DNA of 64,000 bases from Marinobacter szutsaonensis (GTDB lineage Bacteria > Pseudomonadota > Gammaproteobacteria > Pseudomonadales > Oleiphilaceae): contig NZ_BAAAFC010000001.1 of NCBI RefSeq assembly GCF_039523335.1, positions 806,001-870,000 on the forward strand. The letters run 5' to 3'. The notes below the pieces were generated by a model that saw nothing but the letters and a program-made list of their open reading frames with translations, did not search any database and was not told the origin of the DNA. The stretch's first letter is position 1. Each line of letters opens with the position of its first letter. A program made the translations under genes and the position numbers. Positions 54,860-63,350 of the stretch are shown one piece after another.

Positions 54860-55936
54860 ATGACAAGTCCCGGAACCGTCTCCGTCGCTGCCCTGCGCCA
54901 ATACGTCCGTGCTGCCGAAGCCGCCGGCATTGATACCCGTGCGCTCTTGATAGAAGCGGAACTCAATCCCGCTATCCTGGAAACCGATGACGGCCGCATC
55001 AACGGTGAACAATTCCAGAATTTCATCCGCAAGCTCGCCGACGTGGCCAACAACCCCATCCTTGGCCTGGAAACCGGCGATTTCGTCCAACCCGGCTCCT
55101 ACAGTGTGCTCGGTTACATCACCATGAGCTGCTCCACCCTGGGCGAAGCCATTGCGCGGATTGCCCCGTTCGAAAAGCTGGTCGGCGACATGGGCACCAC
55201 CCGCCTGTCCGTGCACGGCGATACCCTCAAACTGACCTGGCACTGTAACTACGACGATCCCGTGGTGCGCCCACATCTGGTGGATAACGTGTTTGCCTCC
55301 TGGATCAACTACGCCCGCTGGCTAGCAGATGACACCACCACCGCGCCAACCGCCGTCCAGTTGCGCCGGCAATCGCCAGGCCCTGAGTTGGAAGCAGCCT
55401 ACCATCGCCGCTGGCACTGCCCTGTCGAGTTCGGGGCCGAGAAAGACAGCATCACCCTCCCCAAAGCCCTGCTGGACACCCGCCTTCGCCAGCCCGACCC
55501 GCTGCTCCGCAAAACCCTGGAGGCCCATGCCCTCACTCAACTGGCTTCCCTGGAAACCGATAGCGACCTGACCACCCGGGTGAAACACAGCATCCAGAAA
55601 CAACTCAACCACGGCATCACCCGCCAGGATCTGGTGGCCGAGGATCTTGGCCTCACCAGCCGCACCCTGCAACGGAAACTGAGTCAGGAAGGCGTGTCCT
55701 ATCAGCGCTTACTCGATGATGTGCGGCAACAGATGGCGGAGAATTATCTGCGGAACACAGATATGGCGATACCGGACATTGCACTGAGGCTGGGATATAG
55801 CGAAACCACCTCGTTTCACCGGAAGTTCAAGGCGGTGGCGGGGAAAACGCCGGGGGAGTTTCGGCGGGAACGCGGGTCTGATGGAAGCACCGGGGGTCTG
55901 ACCCCGAATGGGGTCAGACCCCATCTTCACAAATGA
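54860..55936 (+). CDS. AraC family transcriptional regulator with an arabinose-binding-like N-terminal domain
   Basis: 358 residues from MTSPGTVSVAALRQYV. The N-terminal domain (EAAGIDTRALLIEAELN, VLGYITMSCSTLGEAI) is of the PF12625 type found in OruR/ArgR-like regulators. The C-terminal double helix-turn-helix includes LTSRTLQRKLSQEGVSYQ and LGYSETTSFHRKFKAVAGKT. The last 20 residues after FRRERG are encoded by REP-derived DNA (GGGGTCTGACCCC and its inverse), so the C-terminus appears to have been extended by repeat insertion. No target operon is evident. Confidence 0.88.
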   Translation: MTSPGTVSVAALRQYVRAAEAAGIDTRALLIEAELNPAILETDDGRINGEQFQNFIRKLADVANNPILGLETGDFVQPGSYSVLGYITMSCSTLGEAIARIAPFEKLVGDMGTTRLSVHGDTLKLTWHCNYDDPVVRPHLVDNVFASWINYARWLADDTTTAPTAVQLRRQSPGPELEAAYHRRWHCPVEFGAEKDSITLPKALLDTRLRQPDPLLRKTLEAHALTQLASLETDSDLTTRVKHSIQKQLNHGITRQDLVAEDLGLTSRTLQRKLSQEGVSYQRLLDDVRQQMAENYLRNTDMAIPDIALRLGYSETTSFHRKFKAVAGKTPGEFRRERGSDGSTGGLTPNGVRPHLHK

Positions 55937-56155
55937 GAAAGGGGTCAGATGAACGTAGTTCATCAGACCCCGGAGTAACTCCTAACTCAAGGGTCTGAAG
56001 AAAACCTTCTTCTGACCCCAACTTAGACTCAATTCCAAAACCACGGCATAAAAAAGGGGTCAGAAGAAGGCTTTCTTCAGACCCCGGTGCCAAGGGCTAC
56101 CCCCGGCATTTGGCGCATGCCTCTGGGGTCTGATGAACTCCGTTCATCTGACCCC
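55893..56155. repeat. REP-like cluster entering the araC-type gene
   Basis: 55893-55922 is a loopless inverted pair (GGGGTCTGACCCC, four bases, then its inverse form) inside the 3' end of the regulator gene. Then 55941-55971 reverse ATG (31 nt), 55990-56019 forward AAG (starting AGGGTC), 56056-56085 reverse AAG after a 36-nt linker, 56125-56155 forward ATG (31 nt). Confidence 0.85.
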
Positions 56156-56170
56156 ATCTTAAGCCCTACC

Positions 56171-57382
56171 TCAAAGCTTGCGCCCCTTGGAGGCCGCAAT
56201 CCGCAACCGCAGAGCATTCAGCTTGATAAAGCCTTCCGCATCCTTCTGATCATACGCACCCTGATCTTCCTCAAAGGTCGCGATCTTCTCATCGAACAGG
56301 GAGTCGTCGGACTTCCGGCCAACCACGTCCACGTTGCCCTTGTACAGCTTCAGGCGGACGGTGCCGTTGACGTACTCCTGGGTATTGTCGATTAGCGCCT
56401 GCAGAGCCTCGCGCTCCGGGGACCACCAGTAACCGTTGTAGATCACCTCGGCGTAGCGCGGCATGATGCCGTCTTTCAGGTGCGCCACTTCGCGGTCCAG
56501 GGTAATGGACTCGATGGCACGGTGGGCACGCAGCATGATGGTGCCGCCCGGGGTTTCGTAGCAGCCGCGGGACTTCATGCCCACGTAGCGGTTCTCGACA
56601 ATATCGATCCGGCCGATACCGTTGGCGCCGGCGACCTTGTTCAGGTGTTCCAGAACCTCGTGGGGCTTCATCTCCTGACCATCGATGGCGACAATGTCAC
56701 CCTTGCGGTAGGTCAGCTCGATGTAAGTCGGCTTGTCCGGCGCGTCTTCCGGAGCCACGCTCCAGCGCCACATGTCTTCCTCGGCTTCCGCCCAGGGGTC
56801 TTCCAGGTTGATGCCTTCGTAAGAGATGTGCAGCAGGTTGGCATCCATGGAGTACGGGCTCTTGCCCTTCTTCTTCTCCACTGGAATGTTGCGCTCGTCG
56901 CAGTAAGCCATCAGCTTCTCGCGGGAGTTCAGATCCCACTCACGCCAGGGCGCAATCACCTTCACACCCGGCTTCAGCGCGTAGGCACCGAGCTCGAAAC
57001 GAACCTGGTCGTTGCCCTTGCCGGTGGCACCGTGGGAGATGGCATCTGCGCCAGTCTCATTGGCAATCTCGATCAGCCGGCGGGAAATCAGCGGGCGGGC
57101 AATGGACGTACCCAGCAGGTACTCACCTTCATAAACGGTGTTGGCGCGGAACATCGGGAACACGTAATCGCGCACAAACTCTTCGCGCAGATCCTCGATG
57201 TAGATCTCCTTGACGCCCAGCGCTTCCGCCTTCGCACGCGCCGGCTCCACTTCCTCGCCCTGGCCGATGTCGGCAGTGAATGTCACCACCTCACAGTTAT
57301 AGGTATCCTGCAACCACCGCACGATCACGGAAGTATCCAGGCCACCGGAATAGGCCAGAACCACCTTTTTGATATCAGACAT
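56171..57382 (-). CDS. argG: Argininosuccinate synthase
   Basis: 403 residues from [19 protein letters not shown], with GGAG seven bases upstream; the open frame runs further back through a REP hairpin and is rejected. The N-type ATP pyrophosphatase loop [36 protein letters not shown] and [16 protein letters not shown] are all standard. Joins citrulline and aspartate in arginine synthesis. Confidence 0.97.
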   Translation of the reverse strand: MSDIKKVVLAYSGGLDTSVIVRWLQDTYNCEVVTFTADIGQGEEVEPARAKAEALGVKEIYIEDLREEFVRDYVFPMFRANTVYEGEYLLGTSIARPLISRRLIEIANETGADAISHGATGKGNDQVRFELGAYALKPGVKVIAPWREWDLNSREKLMAYCDERNIPVEKKKGKSPYSMDANLLHISYEGINLEDPWAEAEEDMWRWSVAPEDAPDKPTYIELTYRKGDIVAIDGQEMKPHEVLEHLNKVAGANGIGRIDIVENRYVGMKSRGCYETPGGTIMLRAHRAIESITLDREVAHLKDGIMPRYAEVIYNGYWWSPEREALQALIDNTQEYVNGTVRLKLYKGNVDVVGRKSDDSLFDEKIATFEEDQGAYDQKDAEGFIKLNALRLRIAASKGRKL

Positions 57383-57446
57383 GCCCTTGCTCCAGACTGA
57401 ACAGAATGGATAGAAATGGGGGAGAATAAAGACGGGGTCAGCCTCA

Positions 57447-57750
57447 GGGGTCTGAAGAAAGTCTTCTTCTGACCCCAATTTAGCCCTGCCCCGTAAACGT
57501 CCCCAATTTCGCTATCGAAATAAGGCGCATATTGTACGGAAGTGCGGGAGGAAAGGCTATTGGGCGAATGGCGAGGGGGAGTACCAGGGCCTGATTAGGC
57601 ACAGGGGTCTGAAGAAAACTTTCTTCTGACCCCAACTTGGGTCCCACTTAGTGGCAGGGGTCTGAAGAAAACCTTCTTCTGACCCCAGCTTGATGCTAGC
57701 TCGGGAGTAGAGTCTAAGACGGGGTCAGAAGAAAGTGTTCTTCAGACCCC
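57447..57750. repeat. REP-like cluster, four members
   Basis: 57447-57476, 57604-57633 and 57657-57686 forward AAG, 57721-57750 reverse AAG (34-nt linker). The stretch 57477-57603 between the first two holds no other feature. The second is preceded by GGCACA and the last followed by TGTGCC. Confidence 0.88.
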
Positions 57751-57778
57751 TGTGCCTACCCAACTAGTCCCAGCGCCA

Positions 57779-59227
57779 TCAAACATAAGGAATCAACGAT
57801 TCCCCATAAAAATGCAACTCCTCTAAAACATGCCGCTTCTCCGGCGTCAGTCCCGGATCCGCCGCCAGCCGCTGAAGCTCCTGGGCATAGGCCTCCAGGG
57901 ACCGCCAGCCCTTCTTCGGATGCATCAGCCGCTCGGAGCGGAACTGTTCCCAGCGCTCCATCTCCTCCCCAATCAGGGTACTGGGGTAATTCCGGGCACG
58001 ATAACGGAACAGCATCTCCTGCAACCGCTCATCTTCAAACCGCACCTCTTGCTCACCCAGCGTCTCCACCGGCTGGCTCAGCAGCCAGTTCAGTTTCTCC
58101 CGATCGGTCTTGCTGATAAACCCGCCGGCATAGAGCTGCTCATCCGGATCGGTCAGATCACTACCCTCAAACTCCTGATCAAACGCCTGGGCAATGCGGG
58201 CAGGAAGGTCCGGCGCCTTGCGTAGCTTGGCCAGGTTCGCACGCAGTACATCGCCATCCAGTTCCAGCTCCGCCAACCGCTCAGCCGTCAGCGTGGACAG
58301 CATATTCGCCGGCGCCAACACCGGGCACTTGTTCAGCTGCACACCCTTGAGCGGGAACCGGCCCACGCCCTCCCCCAACTCCGCCTGGGAAGTAAAGACC
58401 CGCTCACGAATCTGCTCCGGGGTGGCGGCGATCAGCTCGTCCGGATCTTCCCTCAGGTCATAAACGACCACCAGATTTTTGTTGGAAGGATGATCCGCCA
58501 CCGGCGCCACCAGAGCGCAACAACCACGGCTGGCCGGGTACTTGGCGGAGATATGAAAAACCGGCTTCATGGTGCCGGTATCGAGCATCTGCCGGGCCGA
58601 ATGCTTGTCTTTGTGCTGCAACACAAAGTCGAACAGCTTGGGCTGCTTCTCCTTGATCATTTTGGCAACGGCAATGGTCGCTTCCACATCGGACATGGCA
58701 TCGTGGGCACTCTCGTGGGCAATGCCATTGGCCACCGTCAGCTCCTCCAGCTTGAAACTGGGGCTGCCATCTTCCTTCTTCGGCCAGTTGATACCCTCCG
58801 GGCGCAGTGCGTAGGTCAGCCTCACCATATCGATGATGTCCCAACGGGAATTCCCGTTCTGCCACTCCCGAGCATAGGGGTCACGCAGGTTTCGGTAAAG
58901 CGTGTGCCTGGTAACCTCATCATCAAAGCGCAGGCTGTTGTACCCCACCACACAGGTTCCCGGCTGACTGAACGCCTCGTTGATCTGGGCAATGAACTCG
59001 GCCTCCGGAAAGCCCTCTTCCACCGCTTTCTGGGGCGTAATCCCGGTAATCAGGCAGGCTTCCGGGGAAGGCAGGTAATCGTCCGCCGGCTTGCAGTAGA
59101 TCACCAGCGGATCCTCGATAATATTCAGATCCGCATCCGTCCGAACCCCGGCAAACTGTGCAGGCCGATCATGCACCGGATCGACACCAAAGGTTTCGTA
59201 ATCGTGCCAGTAGAACGATCGGATCAA
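57779..59227 (-). CDS. sbcB: Exodeoxyribonuclease I
   Basis: 482 residues from a TTG with AGGAG seven bases upstream. The DnaQ-like exonuclease motifs are present: FYWHDYETFGVDP (ExoI), NSLRFDDEV (ExoII), and HDAMSDVEATIAVAKM (ExoIII with His). The SH3-like and C-terminal helical regions follow to full length. Degrades single-stranded DNA 3' to 5' in recombination and mismatch repair, and ExoI also restricts replication-slippage and hairpin-related rearrangements, of possible interest in a REP-rich region. Confidence 0.95.
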   Translation of the reverse strand: MIRSFYWHDYETFGVDPVHDRPAQFAGVRTDADLNIIEDPLVIYCKPADDYLPSPEACLITGITPQKAVEEGFPEAEFIAQINEAFSQPGTCVVGYNSLRFDDEVTRHTLYRNLRDPYAREWQNGNSRWDIIDMVRLTYALRPEGINWPKKEDGSPSFKLEELTVANGIAHESAHDAMSDVEATIAVAKMIKEKQPKLFDFVLQHKDKHSARQMLDTGTMKPVFHISAKYPASRGCCALVAPVADHPSNKNLVVVYDLREDPDELIAATPEQIRERVFTSQAELGEGVGRFPLKGVQLNKCPVLAPANMLSTLTAERLAELELDGDVLRANLAKLRKAPDLPARIAQAFDQEFEGSDLTDPDEQLYAGGFISKTDREKLNWLLSQPVETLGEQEVRFEDERLQEMLFRYRARNYPSTLIGEEMERWEQFRSERLMHPKKGWRSLEAYAQELQRLAADPGLTPEKRHVLEELHFYGESLIPYV

Positions 59228-59276
59228 GGGGAGACTCCTGCTGAGGTTAATGATGCAGGGAGTTTAAGATGAACCC

Positions 59277-59507
59277 GGGGTCAGATGAAAGCCTTCATCA
59301 GACCCCAGTGCTAAAGCCGATCGCCAGAGCAGTCCCTAACTCAGGGGTCTGAAGAACTCGTTCTTCTGACCCCAAATTCAGGCCCAACTCAGAGCCAGCT
59401 TCCACTAACTCAGGGGTCTGAAGAAAACCTTCTTCTGACCCCATTTTCAAACAACGCACAGAGCCAGCGTCCGAATCGGGGTCAGAAGAAGGCTTTCTTC
59501 AGACCCC
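59277..59507. repeat. REP-like cluster, four members
   Basis: 59277-59306 reverse ATG, 59344-59373 and 59413-59442 forward AAG, 59478-59507 reverse AAG. The last pair has a 35-nt linker and ends CCCCATGTGC. Confidence 0.88.
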
Positions 59508-59521
59508 ATGTGCAACAGCCC

Positions 59522-60433
59522 CTAAAACAGGTTATTACCCAAGTCCGTTTGATGCGTCCGCAACCGAGGCAACCCGGCTCCAGTCAAAGTACTCATATCC
59601 ACCGTCATATTGGTAGGCAGGTTAATGAACACCCCCTGCCCGGCCTGAACCACATTCGCCCCGTCGGGACTCTGCCATTCCACGCCTTCACGTTGAAAAC
59701 CGATAAAGAAATCATCGGTAAAGCCGGTTCCGCCGGAGCCATCGTCAGCACCGACAATCAGCGAACGCAATTGGGATAAATCAGCGCATGTATCGCCGGG
59801 CACACAGGCACCATTTGCGTCAGCGATACCAATCTGCGTTGCGCGCTTTGAGGTTTTGAGATTATCTGGCCCAAACAGGGTCGCCTGCTGTGGGGTTCCC
59901 GAAGAGTCATTGATCATCAGACCAATATCGCCACTGAAGGAGGCGGTATTTGAGGAAACCGACCCCCGAGCCTGCTTGAACCCCATCCGGAACCCAGAAA
60001 GCCGACCCACCGAGTTATCCGGATTCACCTCATCCGGATCCACCGCCAGCTCGATATAGGGATCATAAGCCTCGAAAGGAACGGCCTCACCGGCAGCGTA
60101 GGTCACACCGTCATACTGGGCGCCGTCACCCTCCCGGGCAATATGGCCCAACGCCACATGGCTGGCAGCAAAATCCGCCCCACCATCAATCTGGCCGACG
60201 ACGACATCATCGATATTGACCCTGGTCTCGATACCCATATTCAGGGTCATCCGCGTGAACTCATGCCCGGAGGACGTGGTGCCGACGGGAAGGTTCTCAA
60301 TGTTCATAAAAGCCTGCCCTGTGACCTCACCCATCCTTTCCTCGGAAATGGGCTCAAGCTCCGCCTCGGCAACGGGCGCCACACCCAGGCAGAACATGGC
60401 AAGGGCAGCGTATCCATACGCTCGCTGTTTCAT
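59522..60433 (-). CDS. Exported DUF6160-like surface or pilus-associated protein
   Basis: 303 residues from MKQRAYGYAAL. A signal peptide ends VAEAE, followed by PISEERMGEVTGQAFMNIE, the motif that opens DUF6160/FilA-like proteins. The rest is Gly/Asp/Asn-rich beta structure without enzymatic motifs. Assignment rests on the N-terminal motif and composition. Possibly an outer-surface or fimbria-related component. Confidence 0.6.
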   Translation of the reverse strand: MKQRAYGYAALAMFCLGVAPVAEAELEPISEERMGEVTGQAFMNIENLPVGTTSSGHEFTRMTLNMGIETRVNIDDVVVGQIDGGADFAASHVALGHIAREGDGAQYDGVTYAAGEAVPFEAYDPYIELAVDPDEVNPDNSVGRLSGFRMGFKQARGSVSSNTASFSGDIGLMINDSSGTPQQATLFGPDNLKTSKRATQIGIADANGACVPGDTCADLSQLRSLIVGADDGSGGTGFTDDFFIGFQREGVEWQSPDGANVVQAGQGVFINLPTNMTVDMSTLTGAGLPRLRTHQTDLGNNLF

Positions 60434-60656
60434 AGGTTGTATCTCGGATTGTTGATTCAAGAGCCAGTTTCGACGCCCGACTCCACTGCCACCGCCGCTT
60501 ATTCTTCTTTTTACCAGCGATCGCAGGCGGCCACTTTGTGTTCTTTTTGATCAGCCACGGAAGCACTATAGCCGAGAAGCTGTAGGGGCTGGTGTGCGGT
60601 TATTCACAATCGAAGGAAGGAAGTGCGGGGCAGGCACAGCGGTCCGGTGTGGCACA

Positions 60657-60842
60657 GGGGTCTGATGTGGCAAGGGGGTCTGATGTGGCAAGGGGGTCTG
60701 ATGAAAGCCTTCATCTGACCCCAACTTCAAGCCTGACTCCAAACTCAGGGGTCTGAAGAACACTTTATTCTGACCCCGACTTCAGGCCGAACTCCGAGCC
60801 AAAGTCCAAGACGGGGTCAGAAGAAGGCTTTCTTCAGACCCC
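60657..60842. repeat. REP-like cluster with tandem half-copies
   Basis: Two 18-19 nt half-copies in tandem (GGGGTCTGATGTGGCAAG units, 60657-60692) lead into a full forward ATG hairpin at 60693-60722, then 60748-60777 forward AAG and 60813-60842 reverse AAG with a 35-nt linker. Confidence 0.85.
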
Positions 60843-60857
60843 AGGTGCACGCGCCAC

Positions 60858-61595
60858 TCAAACAGAAGCTCGGCGCCGAACCAGGCCCACGGCCAACAAC
60901 CCAAGCGACATCAAGCCGATAGTCCCAGGCTCAGGCACGCTGGCCACCGGCGGATTCTCTGGCTCCGGCGGCGCCGAATAAATCGCACCCACGGCATCGA
61001 TATCTGCCCCGACAGTGCTACCACCCTGCCCATCCTTGTCCGGGTCATCAATCAGCTGCACCGCATCGAACAGCAGCGAGCCAGCAGTAAAGCCACTGAA
61101 AATGGCGTCGATATCAAGGGAAGACGTCGAACCAGTCACAGATCCAACCTCGAAGAACCCATCGCCATTGCTGTCGTAACCTGATCCCAGGAGATCCAGC
61201 GTATCCAACGTGGGGCGGATCGCCACAAAGGTGTCTTCGATATCAGGGCCTACCTCGAAGATGTGAAGGTCATAGGCATCGTCGCCGCTGTTGGTAAGCG
61301 CATTATCGGTAAACGCAAGCTCAATCAATCCCCCGCTGCCCAGGGAAACCGAGCCAACAGAACCGCTGTAATTCGGAGCTCCCAGCGCCTCGTCCGGATC
61401 CATGTAATTCGGATCGGTCGGCACAGCCTCGCCACTGTACGAGGGATCATAATCAAGAACCTCATCGGCAAAACTCACATCCCCATCCGGAAAGGTAATC
61501 CCGTCATAGGTCACCGGCACCGCAAACACCCTGGCCGAAAACGCCAGCGCGAGAATGATCAAACCAGCCTGCATCAAACGAACATATCCCTGCAT
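60858..61595 (-). CDS. PEP-CTERM sorted exported protein
   Basis: 245 residues from MQGYVRLMQAGL with GGAG eight bases upstream. Signal peptide ending FAVP; middle region Gly/Ser/Asp-rich beta structure with calcium-loop-like DSNGDGFFEV and DDPDKDGQG. The C-terminus VPEPGTIGLMSLGLLAVGL plus RRR is a PEP-CTERM tag, recognised by exosortase and linked to exopolysaccharide export. No exosortase gene is in the window. Usually such proteins go to the cell surface or biofilm matrix. Confidence 0.85.
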   Translation of the reverse strand: MQGYVRLMQAGLIILALAFSARVFAVPVTYDGITFPDGDVSFADEVLDYDPSYSGEAVPTDPNYMDPDEALGAPNYSGSVGSVSLGSGGLIELAFTDNALTNSGDDAYDLHIFEVGPDIEDTFVAIRPTLDTLDLLGSGYDSNGDGFFEVGSVTGSTSSLDIDAIFSGFTAGSLLFDAVQLIDDPDKDGQGGSTVGADIDAVGAIYSAPPEPENPPVASVPEPGTIGLMSLGLLAVGLVRRRASV

Positions 61596-61752
61596 AGTGT
61601 TACTCCATAACTCCTTATGAATTAATAACGTGCAGTTGTCCAAAGGCAGGAACCATTCCGGTTACCGAGAATAACGCTCAAGACAGCAACTTACACCCAA
61701 CCATGACCCCCGACCAGATAAGCATCCGTTAAATATGTCGACACACGCACAG

Positions 61753-61896
61753 GGGGTCTGATGAAAACCTTCATCTGACCCCAATTTCAGGCCGTGGCAC
61801 AGGGGTCTGAAGAAAACCTTCTTCTGACCCCATCTTCAGGCCAAACTCCGAGCCACAGCCCAAGACGGGGTCAGAAGAAGGCTTTCTTCAGACCCC
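61753..61896. repeat. REP-like hairpins upstream of the RAYT gene
   Basis: 61753-61782 forward ATG, 61802-61831 forward AAG (preceded by GGCACA) and 61867-61896 reverse AAG with a 35-nt linker. The last ends 96 bp before the RAYT start codon. Confidence 0.9.
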
Positions 61897-61992
61897 AATT
61901 ATCCACCCCGTGACCCAGTTCACGGCCGGCTCCCCAATAACTCCCTAAAGTCCGGCACCAAATTAACCCAGCAGTCACAAGGATGTGATGAC

Positions 61993-62640
61993 ATGCCCCG
62001 CACCCAACGGTTCTGCCCCGCCGGCATCCCGCAACACATCGTTCAACGCGGCAACAACCGCCAGGTCATCTTCCGCGGACACAGCGATCAGGCCTTCTAT
62101 ACAAATCTGATGAAAAACTACGCCGAAGAGCACGGCGTGTCTCTGCATGCCTGGGTATTAATGGACAACCACGTCCACTTTCTGGCCACACCGGAAACCG
62201 ATAAAAGCATTTCATTATTCATGCAGGCCATCGGCCGACGATATGTCCGCTACTTCAACAGACGATATGACCGCACTGGCAGTTTATGGGAAGGCCGGTT
62301 TCGATCCTGCCTGGTGGATTCAGAAAACTACCTGCTTACCTGCCAGCGCTATATTGAGTTGAACCCGGTCAATGCGGGTATGGTAAATAATCCGGAAGAT
62401 CACTGGTGGTCCAGTTACCAATGTCACGGGCTGGGCAAAAACAGTGAAATGCACCAGCCGCATCCGCTTTATCTGGACCTGGATAAAAACCCGAGAGAAC
62501 GACTCCGCCAATACCGGCAATTATTTGCCCGGCCGATGGAAGAAAAAACGAAAGAGTTAATGCGGAGAACGGTAAATGGCGGGAAGGTTTTGGGGTCGGC
62601 GGGGTTTAAGAAAGAAATTGCGATGAAATATGGAATTTAA
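61993..62640 (+). CDS. REP-associated tyrosine transposase (RAYT, IS200-like TnpA_REP)
   Basis: 215 residues, with AAGGATGTG ahead of the ATG. The Y1 transposase domain begins PRTQRFCPAGIPQHIVQRGN and contains the HUH metal motif HVH (LMDNHVHFLATP). The region ENYLLTCQRYIELNPVNAG holds the usual RAYT Tyr and YIELNPV signature. RAYTs are single-copy relatives of IS200/IS605 transposases that bind and nick REP hairpins. REP-like units lie directly on both sides (61802-61896 and 62709-62803), so this is the probable partner of the whole repeat family. GC content is a little lower than in the neighbours. Confidence 0.93.
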   Translation: MPRTQRFCPAGIPQHIVQRGNNRQVIFRGHSDQAFYTNLMKNYAEEHGVSLHAWVLMDNHVHFLATPETDKSISLFMQAIGRRYVRYFNRRYDRTGSLWEGRFRSCLVDSENYLLTCQRYIELNPVNAGMVNNPEDHWWSSYQCHGLGKNSEMHQPHPLYLDLDKNPRERLRQYRQLFARPMEEKTKELMRRTVNGGKVLGSAGFKKEIAMKYGI

Positions 62641-62667
62641 GTTTAACTAAAGAGGTTGGTCCAAGAC

Positions 62668-62803
62668 GGGGTCAGATGAAAGCTTTCATCAGACCCCACC
62701 CTAACTCAGGGGTCTGAAGAGTTTACTCTTCTGACCCCATCTTAATGCCTGACTCTAATCCAAAATTCAACTCGGGGTCAGAAGAATAAATTCTTCAGAC
62801 CCC
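62668..62803. repeat. REP-like hairpins downstream of the RAYT gene
   Basis: 62668-62697 reverse ATG, 62709-62738 forward AAG and 62774-62803 reverse AAG with a 35-nt linker, ending CCCCTGTGC. The unit 62709-62803 mirrors the one upstream of the RAYT gene. Confidence 0.9.
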
Positions 62804-62813
62804 TGTGCTTAAA

Positions 62814-63182
62814 TCAATCCTGCTGCCAGCTCTGCACAGCTTCCTTACCATACTTCTCCCGCCACTCATTCAGAGTCTTGTGGTTACCCCCACGGGTTTT
62901 AACCACTTCACCGGTATGCGGGTTCTTGTAGGTCTTCATCGGGCGCTTCGGGCGGCTGCCAGCGGCGGCTTCGGCTTTGGTGCCGGCGATGGAAGGATCA
63001 ATGGCAGAAAGAATCTGCAGTACATCCTTCGGAGACTTGTCATACTCCTTCATCAAATCGCGAACCTTGTTTTCAAAGTCCAGCTCCTTTTTCAGGGCCT
63101 GGTCTTTTTCGAGCTTCTCCAGCTCGGCTGCAAGCTTTTCCATAAGCTGTTTTTTCTGGTAGTAATCGTTAATCTTTGCCAT
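62814..63182 (-). CDS. mvaT: MvaT/MvaU-like H-NS family protein
   Basis: 122 residues. The N-terminal coiled-coil oligomerisation region (MEKLAAELEKLEKDQALKKE) is followed by a linker and the DNA-binding motif KTYKNPHTGEVVKTRGGN, then HKTLNEWREKYG, closely matching Pseudomonas MvaT. Binds AT-rich DNA and silences acquired genes. The upstream 120 bp are strongly AT-rich, consistent with autoregulation. Confidence 0.93.
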   Translation of the reverse strand: MAKINDYYQKKQLMEKLAAELEKLEKDQALKKELDFENKVRDLMKEYDKSPKDVLQILSAIDPSIAGTKAEAAAGSRPKRPMKTYKNPHTGEVVKTRGGNHKTLNEWREKYGKEAVQSWQQD

Positions 63183-63300
63183 GGAATCAAAAACCTTATT
63201 TGAAGAAGGGTTTTAAAAAAAGGGAATTGACCAGAAGTCGCCAACAATAATAGACAAATAAATTTCTATTGGCAAAAAGATTTGTTTAAAAAACCGTAAA

Positions 63301-63327
63301 ATAAAAAAGCCGCCAAATGGCGGCTTT
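63301..63327 (-). terminator. Terminator of the UDP-sugar dehydrogenase gene
   Basis: AAAGCCGCC/GGCGGCTTT stem with a short AAAT loop. On the minus strand it is followed by TTTTTTATTTT, 23 nt after the dehydrogenase stop. Confidence 0.88.
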
Positions 63328-63350
63328 GCAGAATAAACTTATGCTCAATA

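Noticed and set aside
56171..57478. Longer N-terminus for ArgG beginning at a TTG in a REP hairpin
   Set aside because: The extra residues are translated repeat DNA; argininosuccinate synthases begin at the [14 protein letters not shown] position, which has a good ribosome site.
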